A stretch of DNA of 64,000 bases from an uncultured Bacteroidales bacterium. Its GTDB lineage: Bacteria > Bacteroidota > Bacteroidia > Bacteroidales > UBA932. Below are positions 43,737-51,862 of this stretch, piece after piece. Numbering within the stretch: the stretch's first letter is position 1; every line of letters starts with the position of its first letter. The translations under genes were made by a program, and so were the position numbers. The stretch covers positions 30,298 to 94,297 of the forward strand of contig CALVDI010000002.1 in the NCBI GenBank assembly GCA_944326225.1, read 5' to 3'. A model generated the notes under the pieces. The model saw only the letters and a list, made by a program, of their open reading frames with translations, did no database searches and had not been told where the DNA came from.

Positions 43737-44486
43737 TCAGGCACCTTCAATCCATTCGAGGAAGGACTGAACTCGGTCCCGGGGCACGATTATAGGCTCT
43801 ATGTTCCTGGGCGATACGGTGACTTTCAGACGGGAATTGAAGTATTTGGAGATGGTGTATATGGAGTCCATGCTGATGATGCACTTGCGGGATATCTTGT
43901 AGAATACGGACGGATCCAGTTCGTCGCCTATCATTACCAGGGACTCGTCAGTCATGTATTCCTTGCCGCTCCTGGTAACCAGGTATGTGGACTTGTCGTT
44001 GGAGTGGAAATAGGCTATGTCGCGTGTGTCTATGGCCAGTATTTGGCTGCCGAGTTTTATGGTATAGTGATGTTTGTAAGTCGGTTTTGCATAGGCAGTA
44101 ATATCCGGCTTGTCCTTTTTTGCGGCAGTTACCCCGCATAACTGCAGGCATCTCTCAACGGATTCCCTGAAAGCTCCGGACTCGATGGGCTTCATTAGAT
44201 AGTCGATGCACTTGACCTTGAAGGCATCCAGAGCATAGTCGGCGTATGCGGTGGTGATGATGACCGGACACCGGATGTCCGTCTGCCGGAAGATCTCGAA
44301 GCACTTGCCGTCGGACAGCTCCACGTCCATGAAGATCAGGTCCGGGCTGTTGTCCTGGAGGTACTTCGCGGCGGCCTTGACAGAGTCCAGTGCCCCGATG
44401 ATGTTGAAATCGGGGAAATACTGCTTTATCAGCCTTATGAGTATCTGCTGAGCGGGGAGCTCGTCTTCTATTATCAGGACATCCAT
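43737..44486 (-). CDS. LytTR-family response regulator
   Basis: 249 aa. The receiver domain starts MDVLIIEDELPAQQILIRL, with phosphoacceptor Asp54 in LIFMDVELSDGK, Thr in ITTAYADYALDAF and Lys in CIDYLMKPIES. A linker near 125 leads to a LytTR DNA-binding domain (about 145-245) with GSQILAIDTRDIAYFHSNDK, KISRKCIISMDSIYTISKYF and the closing PRDRVQSFLEWI. It is transcribed away from the MFS-susCDE operon, and a LytTR-type direct repeat lies in between. The partner kinase is most likely the one at 42682. It is a probable activator of the starch locus. Confidence 0.88.
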   Translation of the reverse strand: MDVLIIEDELPAQQILIRLIKQYFPDFNIIGALDSVKAAAKYLQDNSPDLIFMDVELSDGKCFEIFRQTDIRCPVIITTAYADYALDAFKVKCIDYLMKPIESGAFRESVERCLQLCGVTAAKKDKPDITAYAKPTYKHHYTIKLGSQILAIDTRDIAYFHSNDKSTYLVTRSGKEYMTDESLVMIGDELDPSVFYKISRKCIISMDSIYTISKYFNSRLKVTVSPRNIEPIIVPRDRVQSFLEWIEGA

Positions 44487-44494
44487 AACGGAGG

Positions 44495-44525
44495 CAAAGT
44501 TAAGACTAAAATCCCGTTTGTTAAA
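44495..44525 (-). promoter_or_regulatory. Promoter of the LytTR regulator gene
   Basis: On the minus strand TTTA (44525..44522), 19 bases, then an exact TAACTTTG (44502..44495). The ATG begins only eight bases after the -7 box, so the leader would be very short. Confidence 0.6.
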
Positions 44526-44533
44526 AAAATGTT

Positions 44534-44563
44534 ACAGTCCGTCAGTCTTTTTCTACAGTCTGT
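44534..44563. promoter_or_regulatory. Candidate LytTR operator (direct repeat)
   Basis: ACAGTCCGT (44534-44542) and ACAGTCTGT (44555-44563), separated by 12 bases, so the start-to-start distance is 21 bases, two helical turns. Both boxes fit the published LytTR half-site pattern (W-M-M-G-T-T-N-R-K) in eight of nine positions. The extended repeat TACAGTCYGTC is even longer. It lies 33 bases upstream of the MFS -7 candidate and 8 bases from the regulator's own -33 element. Confidence 0.65.
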
Positions 44564-44596
44564 CGGAAAGTATAATGATTAAAAGGTATACGGTGG

Positions 44597-44604
44597 TAAT
44601 TTTA
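44597..44604 (+). promoter_or_regulatory. Possible -7 element of the MFS-susCDE operon
   Basis: TAATTTTA matches TAnnTTTG at seven of eight bases, 24 bases before the MFS ATG. No TTTG-like -33 is found at 44572-44577 (TATAATGATT region), as expected of a promoter that needs an activator. Confidence 0.42.
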
Positions 44605-44628
44605 CATCACTTAAACTGACCGGTCATT

Positions 44629-45963
44629 ATGGAAAAGAAAAAGATGACTTTCTGGCAGATCTTCAACATGAGTTTCGGTTTTCTCGGGATTCAGTTCGGT
44701 CTAGCCCTGCAGAATGCCAATGTGAGCCGTATCCTGCAGTCTTTCGGCGCTGACGTGGAGCATCTGTCTTATTTCTGGCTGGCGGCCCCTGTCACCGGCA
44801 TGATAGTTCAGCCCATCATCGGGCATTACAGCGACCGTACGTGGTGCAGGCTGGGACGGCGGCGTCCGTATTTCCTGGCAGGAGCCATTCTGGCCTCCCT
44901 CATGCTGTTCCTGATGCCCAATTCCCCCTCGCTGGCGGGCCTGATGTCTCCGCTGCTGATAGGAGCCGGTATCCTGATGATCATGGATGCCTCCATCAAT
45001 GTGGCCATGGAGCCTTTCAGGGCTCTGGTGGCGGACAAACTGCCCTCAGAGCAGCGCACATTGGGATTCTCCATGCAGACATCCCTTATAGGTATCGGAG
45101 CTGTGGTCGGAGCCGTCCTGCCCTTTGTGCTGACCAACTGGTTCGGTATGTCCAATACCCCTGCGGTTGAGGGCGGTGTGGCCCCCAATGTCAGGGCTGC
45201 GTTCTATATCGGAGCGGCTGTGCTGCTCGTATGCGTACTGTGGACAGTGTGCAGCACTTCCGAGTATCCTCCCGAGCCCGGGACGGAGAAGAAAAAAGAC
45301 GGTGGTTTTCTGGAAATATTCAGGGACTTCGGCCGTATGCCCAGGACTATGGTGCAGCTCGGAGTGGTGCAGTTCTTCTCCTGGTTCGCGCTGTTCTCCA
45401 TGTGGGTGTACATGACTCCGGCCGTGGCCGAGCACTGCTACGGCACTGTGGACCGCGCCTCGGCTGCTTACGGTGATGCCGGGGACTGGGTAGGAGTCCT
45501 GCAGGGAGTCTACAACGGAGTGGCGGCAGTCTATGCCTTCCTGCTCCCGCTGATAGCCGCCAGGATAGGCCGCAAGGCCACTCACTCCCTCTCTCTGCTG
45601 TTGGGAGCCCTCGGTTTTGCCTCTTTCTTCATCTTCAAGAATCCCAATATGCTGGTCATATCCATGATAGGTGTGGGTATAGCATGGGGCAGCATCCTGG
45701 CCATGCCTTACTCAATCCTGGCCGGTTCGCTTCCGGCGCAGAAGATGGGCGTGTTCATGGGCATATTCAACTTCTTCATCACCATCCCGCAGGTATGCAA
45801 CGGTCTGCTCGGCGGAGTGCTGGTCAAGCATGTTTACGGCGGACATACCATATATGCTATGGTGTTCTCGGGGCTCTGTCTGCTGATAGCCGCGCTGTCA
45901 GTCCTGTTCGTGGAGGACAAGGATGACCCGGTGCAGCTGCGCCTCTTCGGCAATAGAAAGTAA
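44629..45963 (+). CDS. MFS transporter of the SLC45/GPH-like sugar family
   Basis: 444 aa, about 12 membrane segments. The start WQIFNMSFGFLGIQFGLALQ is characteristic of the sucrose/maltose-type MFS proteins, with IIGHYSDRTWCRLGRRRPYF between helices 2 and 3 (the MFS A-motif-like loop) and PFRALVADKLPSEQR near 126. It probably moves maltose or short maltodextrins across the inner membrane, being first in the operon with susCDE and the amylases. In B. thetaiotaomicron the sus cluster has no such gene. The gap to susC is 44 bases, and no promoter is visible in it. Confidence 0.87.
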   Translation: MEKKKMTFWQIFNMSFGFLGIQFGLALQNANVSRILQSFGADVEHLSYFWLAAPVTGMIVQPIIGHYSDRTWCRLGRRRPYFLAGAILASLMLFLMPNSPSLAGLMSPLLIGAGILMIMDASINVAMEPFRALVADKLPSEQRTLGFSMQTSLIGIGAVVGAVLPFVLTNWFGMSNTPAVEGGVAPNVRAAFYIGAAVLLVCVLWTVCSTSEYPPEPGTEKKKDGGFLEIFRDFGRMPRTMVQLGVVQFFSWFALFSMWVYMTPAVAEHCYGTVDRASAAYGDAGDWVGVLQGVYNGVAAVYAFLLPLIAARIGRKATHSLSLLLGALGFASFFIFKNPNMLVISMIGVGIAWGSILAMPYSILAGSLPAQKMGVFMGIFNFFITIPQVCNGLLGGVLVKHVYGGHTIYAMVFSGLCLLIAALSVLFVEDKDDPVQLRLFGNRK

Positions 45964-46007
45964 TCATTACAAAATAATTTATTACCAATCCATTAAATAT
46001 TTAACGT

Positions 46008-48980
46008 ATGAAAAGATTGATGACAGTGCTAATCTCGGTTACATTGCTCTCGCTGACCAGTGCTTTTGCCCAGTATACGGTGAAAGGCCGGGTGGTCGAT
46101 GCAATGGGCCCTGTAATCGGAGCAGCAGTCCTCGAACAGGGGACGCTTAATGGAACGGAGACAGACATGGACGGTTATTTTGAACTGACTGTGCCTTCCT
46201 CCTCATCGATTATCGAAGTAGTGCTAATCGGTTACAAGACGGTGGCGGTGCCTGCCGGAGAGGTCTCGGTTATCGTCCTGGAAGAGGACACTGAACTTCT
46301 GGACGAGGTAGTGGTTATCGGTTACGGTACGGTCAAGAAAGAGGACCTGACCGGTTCGGTGTCCACAGTCCGCGCCGACCAGCTGAACAAGGGCTCGATT
46401 ACCTCTCCTTCTGAATTGTTGAAAGGCAAGTCCGCCGGTGTCGTTATCACGGACGGAGACGGAGCACCCGGTTCTGCAGCCACTATCCGTATCCGCGGCG
46501 GTTCTTCCCTGTCGGCTGTCAATGACCCTCTGATCGTGATAGACGGTCTGCCTATCACCAACACAGGTATCAGCGGTGTCGCTGACCAGCTTTCAAGTAT
46601 CAACCCCAGCGATATCGAGTCATTTACAGTGCTGAAGGACGCATCGGCGACCGCCATCTACGGTTCGCGTGCATCCAACGGTGTGATCATCATCACCACA
46701 AAGAAGGGCAGCAAGTATGACTCGGCTGTGCCTCGTGTAAGTGCGGACTTTACCGCGTCCCTGTCTCAGAATACCAGATTCCTGGATGTGATGACCGGAG
46801 ACGAGATGAGGGCTGCGATGGCGCAGTACAGGGGCATCACTGATGTGGCGAATACCGACGACCCGGCCTATCTGGCGTTGGGAGATGCCAATACAGACTG
46901 GCAGAAAGAGATTTACCAGCTCGGTCAGAGCTATGAGGGAAATGTCAGCCTGCAGGGTAACTTCAAGTTCGGCAATGTCGGTTATATGCCTTACCGCGTG
47001 TCCGGAGGCTATATCAACGAAAAAGGTACGCTCAGGACTTCCAGCATGGAGAGGGGAACAGTCTCTTTGAACCTGACCCCTACGTTCTTCGACGACCATC
47101 TGACTATCTCTCTCAATGGTAAGGGAATGTTCCAGAAGAACCGTTTCGCCAACACGGCGGCCATCTCGGCGGCTGTAGAGTACGACCCTACCCAGCCTGT
47201 ATATGACGAGGACGGAAACTATACCGCATGGATGGGCTCGGACGGTTTCAATACTCAGTCCACCGTCAATCCTCTGGCTGCCCTTTATGAGAGGGATGAC
47301 CGTTCCAAGGCTTCCCGTTTCATCGGTAACGCACAGATTGACTATAAGATCCACGGTCTTGAGGATCTGAGGTTGAACCTCAACCTCGGTATGGACTATT
47401 CGCATTCGGACGGAACTGTCAATGTTCCCTACGATGCAGAGCAGTCATGGCACAACCAGACTCAGAACGGACGCGGTCTGTACAATCCCTACAACCAGAC
47501 CAAACGTGACATGACCCTTGAGGCCTACGCGGACTACACCAAGGAGATAAATAAGCACAGCTTCGGAGTGATGGCCGGTTATTCATGGCAGCATTTCTAT
47601 ACGGAAGACTACAGTCTCTCCATGACACAGCCCGACCCCGTGGCCGGCAGTCAGGAGACCCTGACAGAGTTTACCAATGCCACCGAGTACTACCTCGTGT
47701 CATTCTTCGGCCGTGCGAACTACAACTATGACGACCGTTATATGATTACGGCCACTGTCCGCTGGGACGGAACATCCCGTTTCACCAACAACAAGTGGGG
47801 CTTCTTCCCCTCGGTGGCATTGGGCTGGAATATCAAAGGCGAGGATTTCCTGAAGAATTCCAAGGCCGTCTCCGACCTAAAGCTCCGTCTGAGCTGGGGC
47901 CAGACAGGACAGCAGGACCTCAATGCGGGAGACTACCCGGCTCTCGCCACCTATATGTACAACTCCAATGGAAGTATGTATATGTTCGGCGGTCAGATGA
48001 TTGTCCCTATCAAGCCCAACGGATACAATGCCGATCTCAAATGGGAGACCACCACTACATACAACGTGGGTATTGATTACGGCTTCTTCGACGGCAGACT
48101 CTACGGTGCCCTGGATGTGTACTACAGGGAGACGACCGACCTGCTGAACAGTATTCCCGTACCTGCCGGAGCCAACCTTACCAACTATTTGACAGCCAAT
48201 ATCGGCAGCCTGGTAAACAAGGGAGTTGAGTTTGAGATAGGTGCTGTAGCCCTCCAGACTCAGGACTGGAACTGGACCATCGGAGCCAATTTCGCATACA
48301 ATGACAACAGGATTACCAAGCTGACCACCAATGATGATCCTGCCTATACCGGAGTTGAGACAGGAGGCATCAGCGGCGGTGTCGGCAACAACGTTCAGAG
48401 ACATATGGTGGGTTATGCGGCCAATACCTTCTATCTCTATGAGCAGATCTATGACGAGAACGGTGCTCCCATACCGGGTGCATACGTGGACCAGAACGGA
48501 GACGGTGTGATAGACTCTTACGACCGAGTATTCAACGGTCAGGCCGCTCCCAAGTGGACTATCGGTTTCAATACCTCCCTGTCCTGGAAGAACCTGACCC
48601 TGGCCATCGCCGGTCACGGCAACCTCGGTCAGATGGTGTACAACAACAACGCTTCCCGTCTTTCGCTGCTCTCCGACCTGTGGACCAATAATTTCGTCCG
48701 CAACTGTATCGGCAATGCCATGTCCCTGGGCTTCAACAACGCAGCTTATCTGTCCGACTACTGGCTGGAGGACGGCTCGTTCTTCAAGATTGACCGTATC
48801 ACCCTCAGCTATCTGTTTGACCTGGACAAGGGCGGTGCTCTCAGTATCTTCGGAACAGTACAGAACGTGGCTACATTTACCAAATACTCAGGTATAGACC
48901 CCGAGGTGTTCAACGGTATCGACAACAACCTGTATCCCCGTCCCCGTACTTACATCATCGGTCTCAAGTACAATTTCTAA
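46008..48980 (+). CDS. susC: SusC/RagA-family TonB-dependent outer-membrane transporter
   Basis: 990 aa. Signal MKRLMTVLISVTLLSLTSAFAQ, then a CarboxypepD-regulatory-like domain (TVKGRVVDAMGPVIGAAVLE, about 23-105), a TonB-box-like stretch and the plug with ELLDEVVVIGYGTVKKEDLTG, IRIRGGSSLSAVNDPLIVID and ASATAIYGSRASNGVIII (about 100-230). The beta barrel ends in TYIIGLKYNF. It imports oligosaccharides from the partner SusD encoded next, using TonB energy. No N-terminal STN domain is present, so it is not wired to an anti-sigma relay. Sugar specificity is inferred as starch from the neighbouring amylases. Confidence 0.95.
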   Translation: MKRLMTVLISVTLLSLTSAFAQYTVKGRVVDAMGPVIGAAVLEQGTLNGTETDMDGYFELTVPSSSSIIEVVLIGYKTVAVPAGEVSVIVLEEDTELLDEVVVIGYGTVKKEDLTGSVSTVRADQLNKGSITSPSELLKGKSAGVVITDGDGAPGSAATIRIRGGSSLSAVNDPLIVIDGLPITNTGISGVADQLSSINPSDIESFTVLKDASATAIYGSRASNGVIIITTKKGSKYDSAVPRVSADFTASLSQNTRFLDVMTGDEMRAAMAQYRGITDVANTDDPAYLALGDANTDWQKEIYQLGQSYEGNVSLQGNFKFGNVGYMPYRVSGGYINEKGTLRTSSMERGTVSLNLTPTFFDDHLTISLNGKGMFQKNRFANTAAISAAVEYDPTQPVYDEDGNYTAWMGSDGFNTQSTVNPLAALYERDDRSKASRFIGNAQIDYKIHGLEDLRLNLNLGMDYSHSDGTVNVPYDAEQSWHNQTQNGRGLYNPYNQTKRDMTLEAYADYTKEINKHSFGVMAGYSWQHFYTEDYSLSMTQPDPVAGSQETLTEFTNATEYYLVSFFGRANYNYDDRYMITATVRWDGTSRFTNNKWGFFPSVALGWNIKGEDFLKNSKAVSDLKLRLSWGQTGQQDLNAGDYPALATYMYNSNGSMYMFGGQMIVPIKPNGYNADLKWETTTTYNVGIDYGFFDGRLYGALDVYYRETTDLLNSIPVPAGANLTNYLTANIGSLVNKGVEFEIGAVALQTQDWNWTIGANFAYNDNRITKLTTNDDPAYTGVETGGISGGVGNNVQRHMVGYAANTFYLYEQIYDENGAPIPGAYVDQNGDGVIDSYDRVFNGQAAPKWTIGFNTSLSWKNLTLAIAGHGNLGQMVYNNNASRLSLLSDLWTNNFVRNCIGNAMSLGFNNAAYLSDYWLEDGSFFKIDRITLSYLFDLDKGGALSIFGTVQNVATFTKYSGIDPEVFNGIDNNLYPRPRTYIIGLKYNF

Positions 48981-49001
48981 CCGTCTAAAGAGAAAGTTAT
49001 C

Positions 49002-50639
49002 ATGAAAAAATATACAACAGTATTAGTATCATTGATGGTATCGGCCGTGGCGCTGTTCACGCCTTCCTGTGTCAATGACCTGGATGTGTCTCCCATAGAT
49101 CCCGATATCAATTCTCCCGACAAGGTGCTGAACAGTATCGAGGCTTTCCAGCAGCTTCTTGCAAAGTGCTACGGCTCGCTGGCAGTGAGCGCGTCCGAAG
49201 GACCTGACTCGTCTCCGGACATCAGCGGTATCGACGGCGGCTTCGGTCAGTATATGAGGGCCCTTTTCAATGTCTGCACACTGCCTACCGACGAGGCCAG
49301 CTGTACATGGAACGACCAGACCATCAGGTCTCTGCACGGTCTGAGCTGGACTACCTCCGATGTGTTCGTGACAGCGATGTTCTCGCGTATCTACTATCAG
49401 ATAGGTCTGTGCAACGAGTTCATCCGTCAGGCTCATGCCGCTCCCGCTGACCTTCAGGGAGCCGAGATGGACTATATGATAGCCCAGGCCAGGGCACTCA
49501 GGGCCTTGAGCTACTATCATGCCATCGACCTGTTCGGCAATGTGCCGTTTGCTACCGAGGAAGACCCGATCAGTGCCACTGAAGGCCCTGACCAGGTGTC
49601 CCGTTATCAGCTCTACGAGTGGCTGGTGGACGAGATAGGCGGGGAGAACGGTTTCCGCAAGGACCTGCGTCCCGCCGCCGGTACAGAGTATGGCCGCTGC
49701 AGCCAGGAGTTCGCCACCATGCTGCTGGCCAAGCTGTACCTGAACTCGCAGATATTCACCAACTGCGATGATCCCAAGTACGGCGGAGAAGGCCGTCCGG
49801 CCATTGCCGGCGAATGGGACAAGTGCATAGAGGAGTGCCGCAGCATTATCAGCTCCTATCCTCTGGATACACCTTATCCCAATCTGTTCAGTGCAGACAA
49901 CAATCTCTTCAACGAGATTATATTCGCTGTCCAGAGCGACGCTGACATGATCCAGTCCTACGGAAATACCAATTTTGTCATTAAGTCCTCTATCGTCTCC
50001 GGCAACAGCGCATGGCAGGCGGCTCTCGGAGTCAATGACGGCTGGGGCGGACTCGTGGTTACGGCTCAGCTGATAGACCTGTTCGCAGGCAATGAAGAGA
50101 CTGACGCCAGGTATATCTTCACTGACGGAGTGGAGTTCGGAGACCCTCATATCAAGAACGTGCTGGATCAGTCCGACTTTACCAACGGCTACTGCCAGAT
50201 GAAGTTCACCAACCTCAATCACGACGGGACCAATATCAGCAGTACGGCAGGCTATCCCAATACAGACTATCCTATATTCAGGGCTTCCGATGCCTACCTG
50301 ATGCTGGCGGAGGCGCAGCTTCGCAGAGGAAGCATTGACGCCGAAGGACTGGAAGCATTCAATGCAGTCCGTGAGAGAGCCGGTCTGGAGCCGCTGTCTA
50401 CAGTTACTCTCGACGACATCATCGATGAGCGGGGACGTGAGTTTTACTGGGAGAACATGCGGCGTCAGGACCTGATCCGGTTCGGACTGTTCACTACCGA
50501 TGATTATGTGTGGGAATGGAAAGGCGGTACGTATGACGGCCAGGGCGTGGACGATCATTTCAACCTGTTCCCCATACCTACGACCGAGATCAATGCCAGC
50601 GGCAAGCTGGAACAGAATCCGGGATACGGCGGAATGTAA
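49002..50639 (+). CDS. susD: SusD/RagB-family outer-membrane starch-binding lipoprotein
   Basis: 545 aa. The lipoprotein signal MKKYTTVLVSLMVSAVALFTPSC ends in Cys23. Family hallmarks are AQARALRALSYYHAIDLFGNVPF (about 165-187, the TPR-like helical core), MLLAKLYLNSQIFTN near 240, a PIFRASDAYLMLAEAQLRRG block near 425 and the closing ENMRRQDLIRFGLF with NLFPIPTTEINAS. It forms the lid of the SusC transporter at the cell surface. It follows susC by 21 bases and is followed by susE after 25. Confidence 0.94.
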   Translation: MKKYTTVLVSLMVSAVALFTPSCVNDLDVSPIDPDINSPDKVLNSIEAFQQLLAKCYGSLAVSASEGPDSSPDISGIDGGFGQYMRALFNVCTLPTDEASCTWNDQTIRSLHGLSWTTSDVFVTAMFSRIYYQIGLCNEFIRQAHAAPADLQGAEMDYMIAQARALRALSYYHAIDLFGNVPFATEEDPISATEGPDQVSRYQLYEWLVDEIGGENGFRKDLRPAAGTEYGRCSQEFATMLLAKLYLNSQIFTNCDDPKYGGEGRPAIAGEWDKCIEECRSIISSYPLDTPYPNLFSADNNLFNEIIFAVQSDADMIQSYGNTNFVIKSSIVSGNSAWQAALGVNDGWGGLVVTAQLIDLFAGNEETDARYIFTDGVEFGDPHIKNVLDQSDFTNGYCQMKFTNLNHDGTNISSTAGYPNTDYPIFRASDAYLMLAEAQLRRGSIDAEGLEAFNAVRERAGLEPLSTVTLDDIIDERGREFYWENMRRQDLIRFGLFTTDDYVWEWKGGTYDGQGVDDHFNLFPIPTTEINASGKLEQNPGYGGM

Positions 50640-50664
50640 TGTTTAACGACTTATAAATCTGATT

Positions 50665-51795
50665 ATGATGAAAAAGATTTTAAATACTGTATTGGTGGTG
50701 TCGGCATTGCTGCTTACGGCCTGCACTGTGGAGAAAGGACCTGTGTTCAATCCTGAAGATGCAGTGCCTTCCGTCCTTGAACCAATAGACGAGAGCTACG
50801 AGCTGGCAGACTCGGTTGAGTCTTTCTTCTCGCTGAATTTCACGCCTACAGACTTCGGTGTGGAGGTGGCCCGTTCCTATACGGCTTATGTGGATCTTGC
50901 AGGCAGCAGCTTTGCGAACCGTCAGGCAATAGGAACTCTCAACGGTACGGTCGGAGATGAGCCGTTGTCAATGGTAATCGGAACAGCTGACTTCAACGGG
51001 GCCGTCCTGGGCCTGGGAGCCGCTTTCGGCGAGCCTGTGGATGTGGAAATATATGTGGTCGCCTCCATTATGGGAGAATCCAGTGTAGTGGCCGGCACAG
51101 AAGTGGCCTCCAACCCGATAGCCACGACAGTAACTCCTTATGATATGGCCAAGGTATATCCTAAGGTATATGTTATCGGAGACTATTGCGGTTGGGATCA
51201 CAGTCAGACTCTCTTCCTGTACAGCTATGCCGAGGACGAGGAGAATTATGTTGGTGTGATTGACTTCGGTGAAGGCTATGAGACCAATGGTTTCAAGCTG
51301 ACAGGAGACGCCAACTGGGACAACGGCAACTGGGGCTCAGGAAGTATGACTTCAACCGATCCCGAAGCTCCTTCCATCACTCTGTGGGATGACGGAGGCA
51401 GCGGCAACATCACAAACTATTCGACTTACCGTTACTACAGCTTCCATTTTGTCAAGTCATCCCTGACTCTTAATATGAACAAGGGCTTCAATCAGGTCGG
51501 CATCGCCGGTGACCTTACGGGATGGGCTGACGGAGCTGATATCGTCATGACACAGATGCGCTCCGACCAGAGATTCTATGCCGATGTCGAGTTCCCCGCT
51601 GCCGGAGGATTCAAGTTCAGGCTTGACGGTCTGTGGGATACCAACTGGGGCGGAACAGTCGACGCGCCTCTCTCACAGGGCGGTGACAATATAAGCATAG
51701 AGGCCGGTAACTACCGTATCTATCTTGACCTCAACGACTGGGACAATCCTACAGCTGTCATCAGCGCGGAGGATTACGGTGCGCCTGTAGAGTAA
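50665..51795 (+). CDS. susE: SusE-like outer-membrane starch-binding lipoprotein
   Basis: 376 aa. Signal MMKKILNTVLVVSALLLTAC with lipobox LTAC (Cys20). An N-terminal Ig-like domain (about 30-155) precedes two starch-binding modules: about 165-270 (KVYVIGDYCGWDHSQTLFLY) and about 275-370 (NQVGIAGDLTGWADGADIVM), each with the aromatic pair expected for glucan stacking. SusE and SusF share this layout; with only one of the two present here and two modules (not three), SusE is the better name. A strong hairpin with a T run follows the gene. Confidence 0.87.
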   Translation: MMKKILNTVLVVSALLLTACTVEKGPVFNPEDAVPSVLEPIDESYELADSVESFFSLNFTPTDFGVEVARSYTAYVDLAGSSFANRQAIGTLNGTVGDEPLSMVIGTADFNGAVLGLGAAFGEPVDVEIYVVASIMGESSVVAGTEVASNPIATTVTPYDMAKVYPKVYVIGDYCGWDHSQTLFLYSYAEDEENYVGVIDFGEGYETNGFKLTGDANWDNGNWGSGSMTSTDPEAPSITLWDDGGSGNITNYSTYRYYSFHFVKSSLTLNMNKGFNQVGIAGDLTGWADGADIVMTQMRSDQRFYADVEFPAAGGFKFRLDGLWDTNWGGTVDAPLSQGGDNISIEAGNYRIYLDLNDWDNPTAVISAEDYGAPVE

Positions 51796-51815
51796 CAAAT
51801 TCATGTAATGTTTAA

Positions 51816-51846
51816 GGGCGGGAAGGTGATTACCCGCCCTTTTTTA
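51816..51846 (+). terminator. Terminator or attenuator between susE and the amylase genes
   Basis: A perfect 7-bp G+C stem (GGGCGGG 51816-51822 with CCCGCCC 51833-51839), a 10-base loop and six T's. The next gene starts 17 bases after it on the same strand with no visible promoter, so it probably lets through only part of the transcripts. Confidence 0.85.
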
Positions 51847-51862
51847 AAATACTTATTTGGTT

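Noticed and set aside
50665-51795. SusF as the identity of the lipoprotein after susD
   Set aside because: SusF has three starch-binding modules and is longer. Only two modules are visible, which fits SusE.
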